Part shown: positions 33,053 through 41,387 of the stretch, one piece after another
Numbering within the stretch: the first letter of the stretch is position 1
Layout of the letters: every line of letters starts with the position of its first letter
Source: DAIDKA01 sp036267975
GTDB taxonomy: Bacteria > Pseudomonadota > Gammaproteobacteria > Steroidobacterales > Steroidobacteraceae
NCBI GenBank assembly: GCA_036267975.1
Contig: DATAVA010000020.1
Coordinates: forward strand, 4,985-68,984
Reading direction: 5' to 3'
Length of the DNA: 64,000 nucleotides
Program-made: the position numbers and the translations under genes
Notes under the pieces: generated by a model
The model's database searches: none
What the model was told of the DNA's origin: nothing
What the model saw: only the letters and a program-made list of their open reading frames with translations

Positions 33053-35545
33053 TCAGCCACCCCGCAACGTGAGCATCGGCGCCTGCGAGATCACACTGCG
33101 CGTCGCGAGCCAGCCGCTGATACAGACCAGCAACGCCCCACCGCCGATGCCGATGAGGGGCAGCCACGGATCCACGGCATAGGGAACCTGCAGCACCCGC
33201 GTTGCGACGAATGCCCCGGCCAACGCCGCACCGCCCACGGCAAGGCCACCCGCGAGCAATCCGAGCGCCATGAACTCGGCCATGACCCCCTGCCACACGG
33301 TCGCGCCGCTGGCGCCGAGCGTGCGCAGCATGGCGCTTTCGAAGCGTCGCTCCTCGCGGCTGGATTGCACGGCGGCCAGCAGTACGACCAGTCCGGCGAA
33401 GAGCGTGAAGGCGAAGACGCTCTGCACCGCGAGAATGGCCTTGTCGATGATGCCGCGTACCTGCGCGAGCAGATCATCGACATTGAAAATCGACACGCTG
33501 GGAAAACGCCGTGCGAGCTGTGCCATGACGTGCGGATCGGTGGGATGAAAGTACGCGCTGGTCAGAAACGTGCCGGCCACCGCATCGAGCACCCCGGGGG
33601 AGAACACCACGAAGAAATTCGGCTGGAAGCTGTCCCACTTCACCTTGCGGATACTGCTGACCGTGGCCACGAACGGTTCGCCGCCGATGTCGAAAGTGAC
33701 CGTGTCGCCCACCCCGACGCCGAGCGACTCCTGGAACTCCGTGGCCAGCGAGACCTGCGGTGGGCCGTGATAGTTCGCGGGCCACCAGCTCCCCGCGACG
33801 ATCTGGTTGTCACTCCCGAGCGTGCTCGCCCAGGTCACATTCTGCTCGCGGCCCGAGAAATCGCGGCGCCGCCCCGCCGTATAGCGCATCGACTCGGCCG
33901 ACTCACCATTGATCGCCGTCAAGCGGCCGCGCAACATCGGCAGCACGCGCGAGAGGTGCGCGCCGCGCTGTTCGAGGAATTGGGTGAAGGACGCCCGATC
34001 CGCTGGCGGTATGTTCACGAAGAAATAATTGGGCGCATCCGCCGGCAGGCTGCGCCGCCAGTCGTTCTCCAGATCATCGCGCACCACGCCGAGCACCAGC
34101 AGCACCATGAGGCCGGCACCGAAGGCCGCGATCTGTACCATGCTGTCGGCGCGGCGCCGGTTGAGATTGGCGATACCGTAGCGCCAGGCGACCCCGACGC
34201 GCCCACGCAGCCGCCCGCACGCCGTGACGAGCACGAAACCCGCGCCGGCGAGCACGGCCAGAAAGAGGCTCAGGCCGACGAGGAACTGCAGTGCGAGCCG
34301 TATATCGCGCACCGCCCACCCGACCAGACCGATGACGACGAGTACGGCGGGGCCGAAGGCGAGGATGACGAGCGGCGGTGGCGGACCTACGTCCCGCCGC
34401 AGCACCCGCAGGGGCGGCACCCGGGCCAGCTGCAGCAGCGGTGGTACCGCAAATCCGGCGAGCACCGCCAATGCCGCGGTCACACCCATGCCGAGCGGGG
34501 CGAGATTGGCGGGCGGCAGTACCGTCGTGCCGAGCAGATCCCGCACCGCGTGCAGCAGCCATTCTTGTGCAACGAAGCCGATCAGCGAGCCGGCGGCGGA
34601 GGCCAGCATGGCCACGGTGATCAGCTGCAGCAGGCTGACGCTGAGCGTGAAGCCGCGGGTAGCACCGAGGGTCTTCAATAACGCCACCGCATCGAGGTGC
34701 CGCCGGACGTACTGGCGGGCCGACATGGCGACCGCAATGGAACACAGCAGCACGCTGACAAGACTCGCGAGGGTAAGGAAGCGGCCGGCGCGATCCACCG
34801 CATTCTCGAGTTGGGGACTGGCCTCGCTCACATCACGCAGGCGGTCCGACGGACGCGCATTGTCCAGCAACCACGGTCGAAAGGCTTCGATGACGGCAGG
34901 GGCAGCGGCGAACAGGCCCGAGTAGCTGACGCGGCTGCCGGGCTGGATGAGCTGGGTGGCCGGCAGATCCTTGAGGTTCATGATCAGCGTGGGCGCCAGG
35001 TCCGCAAGATTCGCGCCCTGATCGGGCCGCGCGATCAGCACGCGGGTGACCTTGAAAGTCGCGGCGCCGATCGCCAGCTGCGTGCCGATGCCGCCGCCGA
35101 GGGTCGCGAGCAGCTTCGAGCTCGGCCACACCTCACCGGGCGCGGGGATGGCCTGCGTGGCGGTGCCGCTCGCGAAGGGCTGATCGGCCACCAGCAATGT
35201 GCCGCGCAGCGGGTAGCCGTCAGACACCGCCTCGATATTGGTGAGCTGGCTGTCATCGCCGCGGAAAGCGACGCTCAGCAGGGTCTCGACGCGCGCGGAG
35301 CGCACGCCGCGCTGGGCGGCGCCCGCGAACAGCTTTTCAGCCAGTGGCTGCGTGGCGGAAATGCGCAGGTCCGCCGCGAGTACCTGTGTGGCCTGCTCGC
35401 GCACCGCAGTGTCGATGCGGCCGACCAGAAATCCGACCCCGGTGAGGGCGGCCACCGCCGTGGTCAACGCGAGCAGCAGCACGCCCAATTCACCCGAACG
35501 CCATTCGCGCAGCAGCGTGCGCAGCGCGAGTTTCAGCGCATGCAT
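33053..35545 (-). CDS. ybbP: YbbP-like ABC permease
   Basis: The 830-residue protein has two FtsX blocks and four plus four plus extra helices typical of YbbP. Landmarks are LALRTLLREWRSGELGVLLLALTTAVAALTGVGF at the N-terminus and LVVLLAAVQSSREERRFESAMLRTLGASGATV near 690-725. YbbA-YbbP-TesA form one locus in E. coli, and the same three genes sit together here. The complex is thought to move hydrophobic substrates or extract lipids. The ATG overlaps the ybbA stop by one base (TGATG). Confidence 0.88.
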   Translation of the reverse strand: MHALKLALRTLLREWRSGELGVLLLALTTAVAALTGVGFLVGRIDTAVREQATQVLAADLRISATQPLAEKLFAGAAQRGVRSARVETLLSVAFRGDDSQLTNIEAVSDGYPLRGTLLVADQPFASGTATQAIPAPGEVWPSSKLLATLGGGIGTQLAIGAATFKVTRVLIARPDQGANLADLAPTLIMNLKDLPATQLIQPGSRVSYSGLFAAAPAVIEAFRPWLLDNARPSDRLRDVSEASPQLENAVDRAGRFLTLASLVSVLLCSIAVAMSARQYVRRHLDAVALLKTLGATRGFTLSVSLLQLITVAMLASAAGSLIGFVAQEWLLHAVRDLLGTTVLPPANLAPLGMGVTAALAVLAGFAVPPLLQLARVPPLRVLRRDVGPPPPLVILAFGPAVLVVIGLVGWAVRDIRLALQFLVGLSLFLAVLAGAGFVLVTACGRLRGRVGVAWRYGIANLNRRRADSMVQIAAFGAGLMVLLVLGVVRDDLENDWRRSLPADAPNYFFVNIPPADRASFTQFLEQRGAHLSRVLPMLRGRLTAINGESAESMRYTAGRRRDFSGREQNVTWASTLGSDNQIVAGSWWPANYHGPPQVSLATEFQESLGVGVGDTVTFDIGGEPFVATVSSIRKVKWDSFQPNFFVVFSPGVLDAVAGTFLTSAYFHPTDPHVMAQLARRFPSVSIFNVDDLLAQVRGIIDKAILAVQSVFAFTLFAGLVVLLAAVQSSREERRFESAMLRTLGASGATVWQGVMAEFMALGLLAGGLAVGGAALAGAFVATRVLQVPYAVDPWLPLIGIGGGALLVCISGWLATRSVISQAPMLTLRGG

Positions 35546-36258
35546 CAGGGCGTGACCAGTCGGCCGGCGTGCATGTGCAGGATGCGGTCACAGCGTGCTG
35601 CAAGCGACTGCTCATGAGTGACCAGCACCAGCGTCGTGCGCGCCGTGCGATTCATGTCGAACATCATCTCGATGATGCGCTGCCCGGTATTGGCATCGAG
35701 ATTGCCGGTCGGCTCATCGGCAAAGAGCACTGCCGGACCGATCACGAAGGCGCGGGCGAGCGCGACGCGCTGCTGCTCGCCGCCGGAGAGCTGGCGCGGG
35801 TAGTGATCCATGCGTGGGGTGAGTCCGACCCGGTCGAGGGCCTCGCGGGCCAGGGTCCGCGCGCGGTCGCGCTGGGCGAGCTCCAGCGGCAGCAGCACAT
35901 TCTCGAGCGCCGTCAGGGAGGGGATCAGATGAAACGACTGGAACACGAACCCAACCCGCTGCGCGCGCAGACGCGCCCGGCCGTCCTCGCTGAGGGTCGT
36001 CAGATCCTGGCCATCCAGCCACAGATGCCCGGTGGTCGGCACATCAAGCCCCGCCAGCATCGCCAGGAGGGTGGACTTACCGGCACCGGAAGCGCCTGTG
36101 ATCGCGACCGATTCGCCGCGGGCGATGTCGAATGAAACATCGTGCACAATGGCCAGCAGTCCTTCCGGGCTGCTAACCTGTTTGGTGAGGTTCATGACCT
36201 TGAGAACGCTTGTCGCATTGGCACGCTGCGGGGCACTCGCACTGACACTGCTGCTCAT
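35545..36258 (-). CDS. ybbA: YbbA-like ABC transporter ATPase
   Basis: I choose the ATG at 36258, which has GGGAG four bases upstream, giving 237 residues and keeping the first beta-strand (SVLKVMNLTKQV) that an ATG at 36195 would cut away. Walker A is GASGAGKS, the signature LSGGEQQ and Walker B VLFADEP. It is head to head with tesA and overlaps its first 65 bases antisense, so each promoter must lie inside the other gene. It powers the YbbP permease. Confidence 0.9.
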   Translation of the reverse strand: MSSSVSASAPQRANATSVLKVMNLTKQVSSPEGLLAIVHDVSFDIARGESVAITGASGAGKSTLLAMLAGLDVPTTGHLWLDGQDLTTLSEDGRARLRAQRVGFVFQSFHLIPSLTALENVLLPLELAQRDRARTLAREALDRVGLTPRMDHYPRQLSGGEQQRVALARAFVIGPAVLFADEPTGNLDANTGQRIIEMMFDMNRTARTTLVLVTHEQSLAARCDRILHMHAGRLVTP

Positions 36259-36838
36259 CGGGCTCCCGGGCGCGTCCGCCGCGCAAAATCCAATCATCCT
36301 CAGTTTCGGTGACAGCCTCAGTGCAGCCTACGGCCTGCAGCCCGAACAGGGCTGGGTCGCGCTGCTGCAACAACGGCTTCACACCGAAGGGTACGGGTAC
36401 CAAACCCTCAATGCCAGCGTCAGCGGCGAGACCAGCAACGGCGGCCTCGAAAGACTGCCGCACCTGCTCACCGTGCATCATCCGGCCATCGTGCTGCTGG
36501 AATTGGGTGCCAATGACGGGCTGCGTGGCTTGCCTCTGCAGACGGTTCACGACAATCTTGCGCACATGATCACCCTGGCCAAGGGCGCCGGAGCGCGCGT
36601 GCTGCTGCTCGGCATCCGTCTGCCACCCAATTATGGGCCGCGTTATGGCAATGGCTTTGCCGACCTGTACGGGCAGCTGGCCCGCCAGTACCAGGTGCCC
36701 CTGGTGCCCTTCCTGCTGGCGGGCGTGGCGCTGCATCCGGACCTCATGCAGGCCGACGGCCTGCATCCGCTGGCGGCTGGCGAGCCGATGGTGCTGGATA
36801 CGGTATGGCCCTTTCTGCTGCCGCTGCTAAAGGATTGA
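36194..36838 (+). CDS. tesA: TesA-like periplasmic arylesterase/lysophospholipase (SGNH)
   Basis: From the ATG at 36194 the product has 214 residues with a signal peptide ending ASAAQ. It carries the SGNH blocks FGDSLSAAYG (nucleophile Ser41), GANDG and DGLHPLAAGE (Asp and His). It hydrolyses acyl esters and acyl-CoA or lysophospholipids in the periplasm. It is divergent from ybbA and coupled to the fadD gene through TGATG (stop/start overlap), so released fatty acids could be activated by the ligase. Confidence 0.92.
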   Translation: MTLRTLVALARCGALALTLLLIGLPGASAAQNPIILSFGDSLSAAYGLQPEQGWVALLQQRLHTEGYGYQTLNASVSGETSNGGLERLPHLLTVHHPAIVLLELGANDGLRGLPLQTVHDNLAHMITLAKGAGARVLLLGIRLPPNYGPRYGNGFADLYGQLARQYQVPLVPFLLAGVALHPDLMQADGLHPLAAGEPMVLDTVWPFLLPLLKD

Positions 36839-38544
36839 TGATGGAACGGATCTGGCTCAAGTCCTATCTGCCGGGCATGGCCACGGACATCGATCCGGGG
36901 GTACTGCCATCGCTCAAAGATATGGCCGAGCGCAGTTTCGGAAAGTTTCCGCAGCGTCCCGCGTACATCCAGATGGGGTGCGAACTGAGCTACCGCGACC
37001 TGGACCGCAGATCGCGTGAATTTGCAGCGTGGCTGCAGAATGTCGCGGGTCTCCGGCGCGGCGACCGGCTGGCAATCATGCTGCCGAACGTCCTGCAGTA
37101 CCCGATTGCGATGTTCGGGGCATTGCGCGCGGGCCTCACGGTCGTCAACACCAATCCGCTGTACACCGCGCCGGAACTGGAGCACCAGCTCAGGGACGCC
37201 GGCTGCGCCGCCATCGTGGTGCTGGAAAACTTTGCGCATGTGCTCGAAGCGGTGCTGCCGCGCACGGCGGTGCGCCACATCATCACCACCAGTGTCGGGG
37301 AGCTGCTCGGATTTCCGAAGTCGGCCATTGTCGATTTGGTGGTGCGTCGCGTGCACAAGCAGGTGCCGCCGTGGAGGCTGTCAGGCGCAGTGACTTTCAG
37401 CGCGGTGCTCACGGCCGGCCGCGAGCAGAGCTTGAAGGAAGTCGAGCTCACGCATGATGACGTCGCGTTCCTGCAATACACCGGCGGCACGACGGGGGTC
37501 GCGAAGGGTGCGGTGCTCACGCACGGCAACATCTGCGCGAATCTGCTGCAGGCCTCGGCCTGGATCGAACCGTTCCTGCCCAGTACCGCCGCCCGGACTC
37601 AATACCTGATCACACCGATTCCGCTGTATCACATCTTCGCGCTGACCGCGAACTGCATGCTGTTCCTGCGCCTCGGGTGGACCAATGTCCTGATCACGAA
37701 TCCGCGTGATTTTCCGCGCTTCGTCAAAGAGCTGCGCCGCTACCCGTTTGCATTCCTCAGCGGCGTCAACACGCTGTTCAACGCGCTGCTCCACAATTCG
37801 GAGTTCGCGAAGGTCGATTTCAGCCATCTGAAAATCACGCTCGGCGGGGGCATGGCGGTGCAGGAAACCGTGGCGCGACGCTGGCAAGCCGTCACTGGAA
37901 ATCCGATTACCCAGGCGTGGGGACTGACGGAGACCTCGCCCGGTGCCTGCATCAATCTGCCGTTCTCAGATTTCAATGGTTCAATTGGCCTGCCGATTGC
38001 CTCGACGGAGATCTCCATTCGCGATGACGCGGGAGTCGAAGTGAGTCTCGGCGCGCAGGGCGAAATCTGTGTGCGTGGCCCGCAGGTGATGCGCGGTTAT
38101 TGGAATCGCCCGGATGAGACCGCGATAGTGATGCTGCCGGAGGGTTGGCTGCGCACCGGTGATATCGGGCATATGGATGAACGCGGTTTCGTTTTCATCG
38201 AAGACCGCAAGAAGGACATGATCCTGGTATCCGGCTTCAACGTGTATCCGAATGAAGTCGAGGCCGTGGTGGCCGCCATACCCGGTATCGTGGAAGCCGC
38301 GGCGGTCGCGCAGGCCGACGAGCATTCCGGCGAAGTGGTGGCCGTATTCGTCGTCGCCAAGGATCCAGCCCTCACCGAGCGCAGCATTATCGACAAGTGC
38401 CGTGAATCTCTCACCGGGTACAAATTGCCGCGGCACGTGTATTTCCGGAGCGAGCTGCCGAAATCGAATGTTGGAAAGATATTGAGACGGGTGTTGCGGG
38501 ACTCACTGGTGCAGCAGGCGTCTGCCGGACCTGCCTCCTTCTAA
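36838..38544 (+). CDS. fadD: long-chain fatty acid-CoA ligase
   Basis: The ATG at 36838 (or 36841) follows AAAGGA and overlaps the tesA stop; the product has 568 residues, the usual FadD length. AMP-binding motif YTGGTTGVAKGAVLTHGN is intact, as are AWGLTETSPG and the hinge GWLRTGDIGHMDERGFVFIEDRKKDMI. It activates free fatty acids with ATP and CoA at the membrane for beta-oxidation or lipid synthesis. Its partnership with tesA suggests recycling of membrane acyl chains. Confidence 0.95.
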   Translation: MMERIWLKSYLPGMATDIDPGVLPSLKDMAERSFGKFPQRPAYIQMGCELSYRDLDRRSREFAAWLQNVAGLRRGDRLAIMLPNVLQYPIAMFGALRAGLTVVNTNPLYTAPELEHQLRDAGCAAIVVLENFAHVLEAVLPRTAVRHIITTSVGELLGFPKSAIVDLVVRRVHKQVPPWRLSGAVTFSAVLTAGREQSLKEVELTHDDVAFLQYTGGTTGVAKGAVLTHGNICANLLQASAWIEPFLPSTAARTQYLITPIPLYHIFALTANCMLFLRLGWTNVLITNPRDFPRFVKELRRYPFAFLSGVNTLFNALLHNSEFAKVDFSHLKITLGGGMAVQETVARRWQAVTGNPITQAWGLTETSPGACINLPFSDFNGSIGLPIASTEISIRDDAGVEVSLGAQGEICVRGPQVMRGYWNRPDETAIVMLPEGWLRTGDIGHMDERGFVFIEDRKKDMILVSGFNVYPNEVEAVVAAIPGIVEAAAVAQADEHSGEVVAVFVVAKDPALTERSIIDKCRESLTGYKLPRHVYFRSELPKSNVGKILRRVLRDSLVQQASAGPASF

Positions 38545-38579
38545 TAACTGGCGCGTCCCAGCGATTTCGGATCCCGTCG

Positions 38580-39443
38580 TCAACGATTCCTGGGCCGCTT
38601 CGACATCTGGCGGGATTTCGCAGCTGGATCGGGGAGCGGGCTTCGACGGATGGCGATGACCGCAGCGCCGAGTTCGACACCTGGACTTTCTACTCCGGCC
38701 CGGCCTGGCACCGGTCCGTGCGACCGGATGAAGAGGTCCATAATTTCGAGCAATGCGTCGGCGCGCTTACCTAACTGTGTTCTAAACAGGGGTACTGCAC
38801 CCGGATCGACCATTCCGAGAATTGCTCGAACCGGCAATTGCTCTGCTGCAGGCGAGGTCAGATTGTGTTCGAGAGTATTTAGCAGGTCTTCAGCGGTCTC
38901 GGCGGTGGTTAGCACAGACTCGAGGTTTGCACCGCCGGTAATTGGGGTGCGCCGCAAGGTTCGAACTCGGTTTCCACCGACAAGGCGTATGGCGCCCACG
39001 CGCTCCAACTCCGACAGCATTGTCTGGTGATAAACGCCGCCGCTGTAGAGATCAACGAGCTGCCGAAAGCTGTTTGCGCTGCCTTCGATGGACAAAACGG
39101 CCGGTTCGCCCAAACCGGTCTGGAACATCTTATCGTCATACCAGCCGTTCAATACCCGTGTGGCCCGATGAAGCTGCGTGTTGCTGCGCGGGCGGAACTC
39201 GTCCTGCGGATTGGCCAGAATGGCCGGCAGAAAGGCGCGGTTGATACCCGTAATGACTGCCAGCTTGGAATAGGTAACGCGCTCGCCCTGCTCCGTCAGA
39301 TATTCCGATCCGGCGTGGGCGTAAACACTGTCGACAATTGCTTTGAATTCGCCAGCGCTAACTCCGAAGCGCAATAGAATTCGCACTAATGGTCGCAGCA
39401 CGCGACGGCACATTGCGCCGAGAGTTGGGCGGATATCTGACAC
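38580..39443 (-). CDS. DUF6502-like protein (copy b)
   Basis: The 287-residue protein, MSDIRPTLGAMCRRVLRPLVRILLRFGVSAGEFKAIVDSVYAHAG, resembles the DUF6502 family of unknown function. The same block recurs in the 341-residue protein at 40061 (LLRPLMPVALERGISAREISDSVRRAYVQ), so the two are paralogues. A second shared region starts at SKLAVITGINRAFLPAI, like a winged-helix, and suggests a regulatory DNA-binding role. It has no signal peptide. It has its own promoter-like sequence at 39487 and follows a strong hairpin after the repeat gene. Confidence 0.7.
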   Translation of the reverse strand: MSDIRPTLGAMCRRVLRPLVRILLRFGVSAGEFKAIVDSVYAHAGSEYLTEQGERVTYSKLAVITGINRAFLPAILANPQDEFRPRSNTQLHRATRVLNGWYDDKMFQTGLGEPAVLSIEGSANSFRQLVDLYSGGVYHQTMLSELERVGAIRLVGGNRVRTLRRTPITGGANLESVLTTAETAEDLLNTLEHNLTSPAAEQLPVRAILGMVDPGAVPLFRTQLGKRADALLEIMDLFIRSHGPVPGRAGVESPGVELGAAVIAIRRSPLPDPAAKSRQMSKRPRNR

Positions 39444-39486
39444 TAGTGCAGCGTACCGAGGATGGCGACGCCGCGCAGCTGCAATT

Positions 39487-39495
39487 TTTATAGCA
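39487..39495 (-). promoter_or_regulatory. extended -10 promoter of the DUF6502 copy b gene
   Basis: On the minus strand the sequence is TGCTATAAA, an extended -10 element (TGn plus TATAAA), about 44 bases upstream of the ATG at 39443. No good -35 is seen, as is common for extended -10 promoters. Confidence 0.5.
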
Positions 39496-39519
39496 AATGG
39501 CTAAGAGTTCAGACACACA

Positions 39520-39556
39520 AACACTCTGCAGCCTCTGTATAAGGCTGCAGAGTGTT
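39520..39556. terminator. 14-bp perfect hairpin between the repeat gene and DUF6502 copy b
   Basis: AACACTCTGCAGCC (39520-39533) pairs perfectly with GGCTGCAGAGTGTT (39543-39556) around a 9-base loop. It follows the repeat-gene stop by 37 bases. On the minus strand the stem is followed by TTTGTGTGT, a weak U-run, so it may terminate or attenuate transcription or stabilise the upstream mRNA. Confidence 0.6.
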
Positions 39557-39593
39557 GTGATCGGGAACTTCGATCAGTCTGACTTTCAGGCCA

Positions 39594-40064
39594 TTAGCGA
39601 CCGCCAGTACCAGTGATCGCGCGACCACCTGTACCGGTGATGGCGCGACCGCCGGTACCAGTGATAGCGCGACCGCCGGTACCGGTGATAGCACGACCAC
39701 CTGTACCGGTGATGGCACGACCGCCGGTACCAGTGATGGCGCGACCACCTGTACCGGTGATGGCGCGACCACCTGTACCGGTGATGGCGCGACCGCCAGT
39801 ACCAGTGATGGCGCGACCACCTGTACCGGTGATGGCGCGACCGCCAGTACCAGTGATAGCCGCGTGGCTGCTACCCAAGGCAATCGCCGTCTGACTGCTG
39901 AATGCGCCTTCAATCGTTGCGCCAACAACGACTGATTGCTCCCCATTGGCTGTCACATAGGTGAAAGCATTGTCGACAACGCCAACTCGGTCTGCATCCT
40001 TCGCGACAGCAGACAGCGAAATCGCACTGAGGACAGCTGCTACTGCAATACTCGTAATCTTCAT
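39594..40064 (-). CDS. secreted octapeptide-repeat protein, 11 x AITGTGGR
   Basis: The 156-residue protein has a signal peptide (MKITSIAVAAVLSAISLSAVA, cleavage before KDAD), a small beta-rich module (22-68: DRVGVVDNAFTYVTANGEQSVVVGATIEGAF) and then exactly 11 copies of AITGTGGR (69-156), ending directly at TAA. Its ATG overlaps the stop of the upstream DUF6502 gene (ATGA), with GGGGAAA as ribosome binding site, so the two are coupled. I do not know its function. A repetitive Gly/Thr tract could form a beta-roll surface filament, or the Arg-ended units could be cleaved to identical peptides; both are speculation. Confidence 0.82.
   Translation of the reverse strand: MKITSIAVAAVLSAISLSAVAKDADRVGVVDNAFTYVTANGEQSVVVGATIEGAFSSQTAIALGSSHAAITGTGGRAITGTGGRAITGTGGRAITGTGGRAITGTGGRAITGTGGRAITGTGGRAITGTGGRAITGTGGRAITGTGGRAITGTGGR
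39597..39860 (-). repeat. 11 tandem 24-bp repeats encoding AITGTGGR
   Basis: All 11 units encode the same octapeptide but the DNA varies only at synonymous third positions of Ala, Thr, Thr, Gly and Arg codons. Units 2, 4, 5 and 10 are identical. Two codon styles alternate (acc-ggt-aca-ggt and act-ggt-act/acc-ggc). Confidence 0.97.
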
Positions 40065-41086
40065 TTTAGTTTCCCCGATTTTCCTTCATCACTCTTCATC
40101 GAAGCTGGCGGAGCCAGCACATCAATCTCTCGAATTGAACCTTTCCGACCATCAATTGAGGAAATAGCACCCTGACTCATGTCAGCCCCGGATTGCTCCG
40201 GGGACGGCGACTCCTCAAAAAAGTAAACACCGACCCCGTAGTGGCGGCTCTCAGGTGAGTCGTCAGGGTCGGTGTGCTTAGCAATCCAGCTATCCAGTTC
40301 GCCCACGTAACTATCGCCTTGGACCTGGGCAACCAGCGCAAACTCATCGCGACTGCGCTCTGACAGAGGGTGGTTTGAAACAACCATCCGTTCGAAATAG
40401 AGCTTGTCAGTGGAGTCTTGAAGCAGGTTGTGCGCGAAGGTCGACGCGGCGGCTTCGAGGCACTTTGCGGCCCTGTCAATTTGCTTCACATTGACATCGT
40501 CGACGCTCCTCCACACTGCGGCCCTAGAGCGGCATCGCAGGGTCGTGGTATCGACAATTTCCGCAGAATTAGTAGCGATAAGTTCGTCGAGCAACGTGTC
40601 GCGATTTGCACCAGGAGCGACCGTTTCCACAAGCTCTGTGAAGGTTCGCCGCGCGGGATCATCTGATTCTTCCAAATAGACATCTAGCGCTAATCCATAG
40701 GCACCAGAAAATCGGGGATGCGTATGCCAAATCGTAAGAAGCCGAGCGATCAGCTGGAAATGGCTTACCGGGCCGTCGGGCGCTACTGACTTTCGTCTGG
40801 GATCACGGAAGAGCTGCACCTCGGAGCGAGTTAGCCCCGCCACTAATGCAAGCCGAGCGTCAGATAATTGTCGGTCTTGGTCGGCCATACGGCCTTCCAG
40901 TACTTGCACATATGCACGTCGCACCGAATCAGAAATTTCTCGCGCTGAAATGCCGCGCTCGAGTGCCACAGGCATCAACGGGCGCAGCAAGGAAGTAAAG
41001 AGAGCGAGCAAAGCCTCTCTTTCATCACTGCTTGTTTTTCTAGCTGCTTCCATGCGGGCACGGCCGTCAATCGTGGCGATTGACAT
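40061..41086 (-). CDS. DUF6502-like protein (copy a)
   Basis: The 341-residue protein shares with copy b a helical block (LLRPLMPVALERGISAREISDSVRRAYVQ, about 34-62) and a winged-helix-like part (ARLALVAGLTRSEVQLFRD, about 77-95). It also has a long acidic C-terminus (about 250-341) that copy b lacks. The ATG at 41086 lies between the -10 box and the predicted transcription start, so translation may really begin at Met12 (41053). Base composition looks lower in GC than the flanking housekeeping genes, suggesting transfer. It is coupled to the secreted repeat gene. Confidence 0.7.
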   Translation of the reverse strand: MSIATIDGRARMEAARKTSSDEREALLALFTSLLRPLMPVALERGISAREISDSVRRAYVQVLEGRMADQDRQLSDARLALVAGLTRSEVQLFRDPRRKSVAPDGPVSHFQLIARLLTIWHTHPRFSGAYGLALDVYLEESDDPARRTFTELVETVAPGANRDTLLDELIATNSAEIVDTTTLRCRSRAAVWRSVDDVNVKQIDRAAKCLEAAASTFAHNLLQDSTDKLYFERMVVSNHPLSERSRDEFALVAQVQGDSYVGELDSWIAKHTDPDDSPESRHYGVGVYFFEESPSPEQSGADMSQGAISSIDGRKGSIREIDVLAPPASMKSDEGKSGKLK

Positions 41087-41116
41087 AAATCTAGGTATGA
41101 CAATGACTTATGTCAA
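41080..41116 (-). promoter_or_regulatory. sigma-70 promoter with overlapping 9-bp inverted repeat before DUF6502 copy a
   Basis: On the minus strand TTGACA (41116-41111) and TAGATT (41093-41088) are exactly 17 bases apart. The same segment is flanked by inverted arms TTGACATAA (41080-41088) and TTATGTCAA (41108-41116), which look like an operator for a repressor, possibly DUF6502 itself. The rest of the 300-base gap to dgt (41117-41387) shows no gene or structure I can support. Confidence 0.6.
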
Positions 41117-41387
41117 CGGACCGGCGCCGAAATTATGTAATATCCCCCTCAGTTGGCCGAATATTGCATTGAACATCAGACGGTTATGAGCGGCACACCC
41201 TATGTGCAATCGAGGTGCGAGTTGCAGGCGGCACGACTGGATGCTTGGCGCAGCAGCGCGCTGCGTTGCACCAAAATGGGCGGGCATGAAGATTGAGCTT
41301 GGAGGCGTTGGAGTCGTCGTTTGATGGACCCGGCGACTGTCCGCTCCTAAAGATCGCGCACCGCAGAATATTTGGCGGAATCGGCTC

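Noticed and set aside
39597..39860. CRISPR array
   Set aside because: The 24-base units abut with no spacers and encode a conserved peptide.
39509..39946. Repetitive open frames in the other frames of the octapeptide array (145 residues rich in APSPVQVV on the minus strand; 93 residues rich in ARPPVPV on the plus strand)
   Set aside because: They are frame shadows of the 24-base repeat. Only the AITGTGGR frame has a signal peptide, a ribosome binding site, coupling to the upstream gene and synonymous-only variation.
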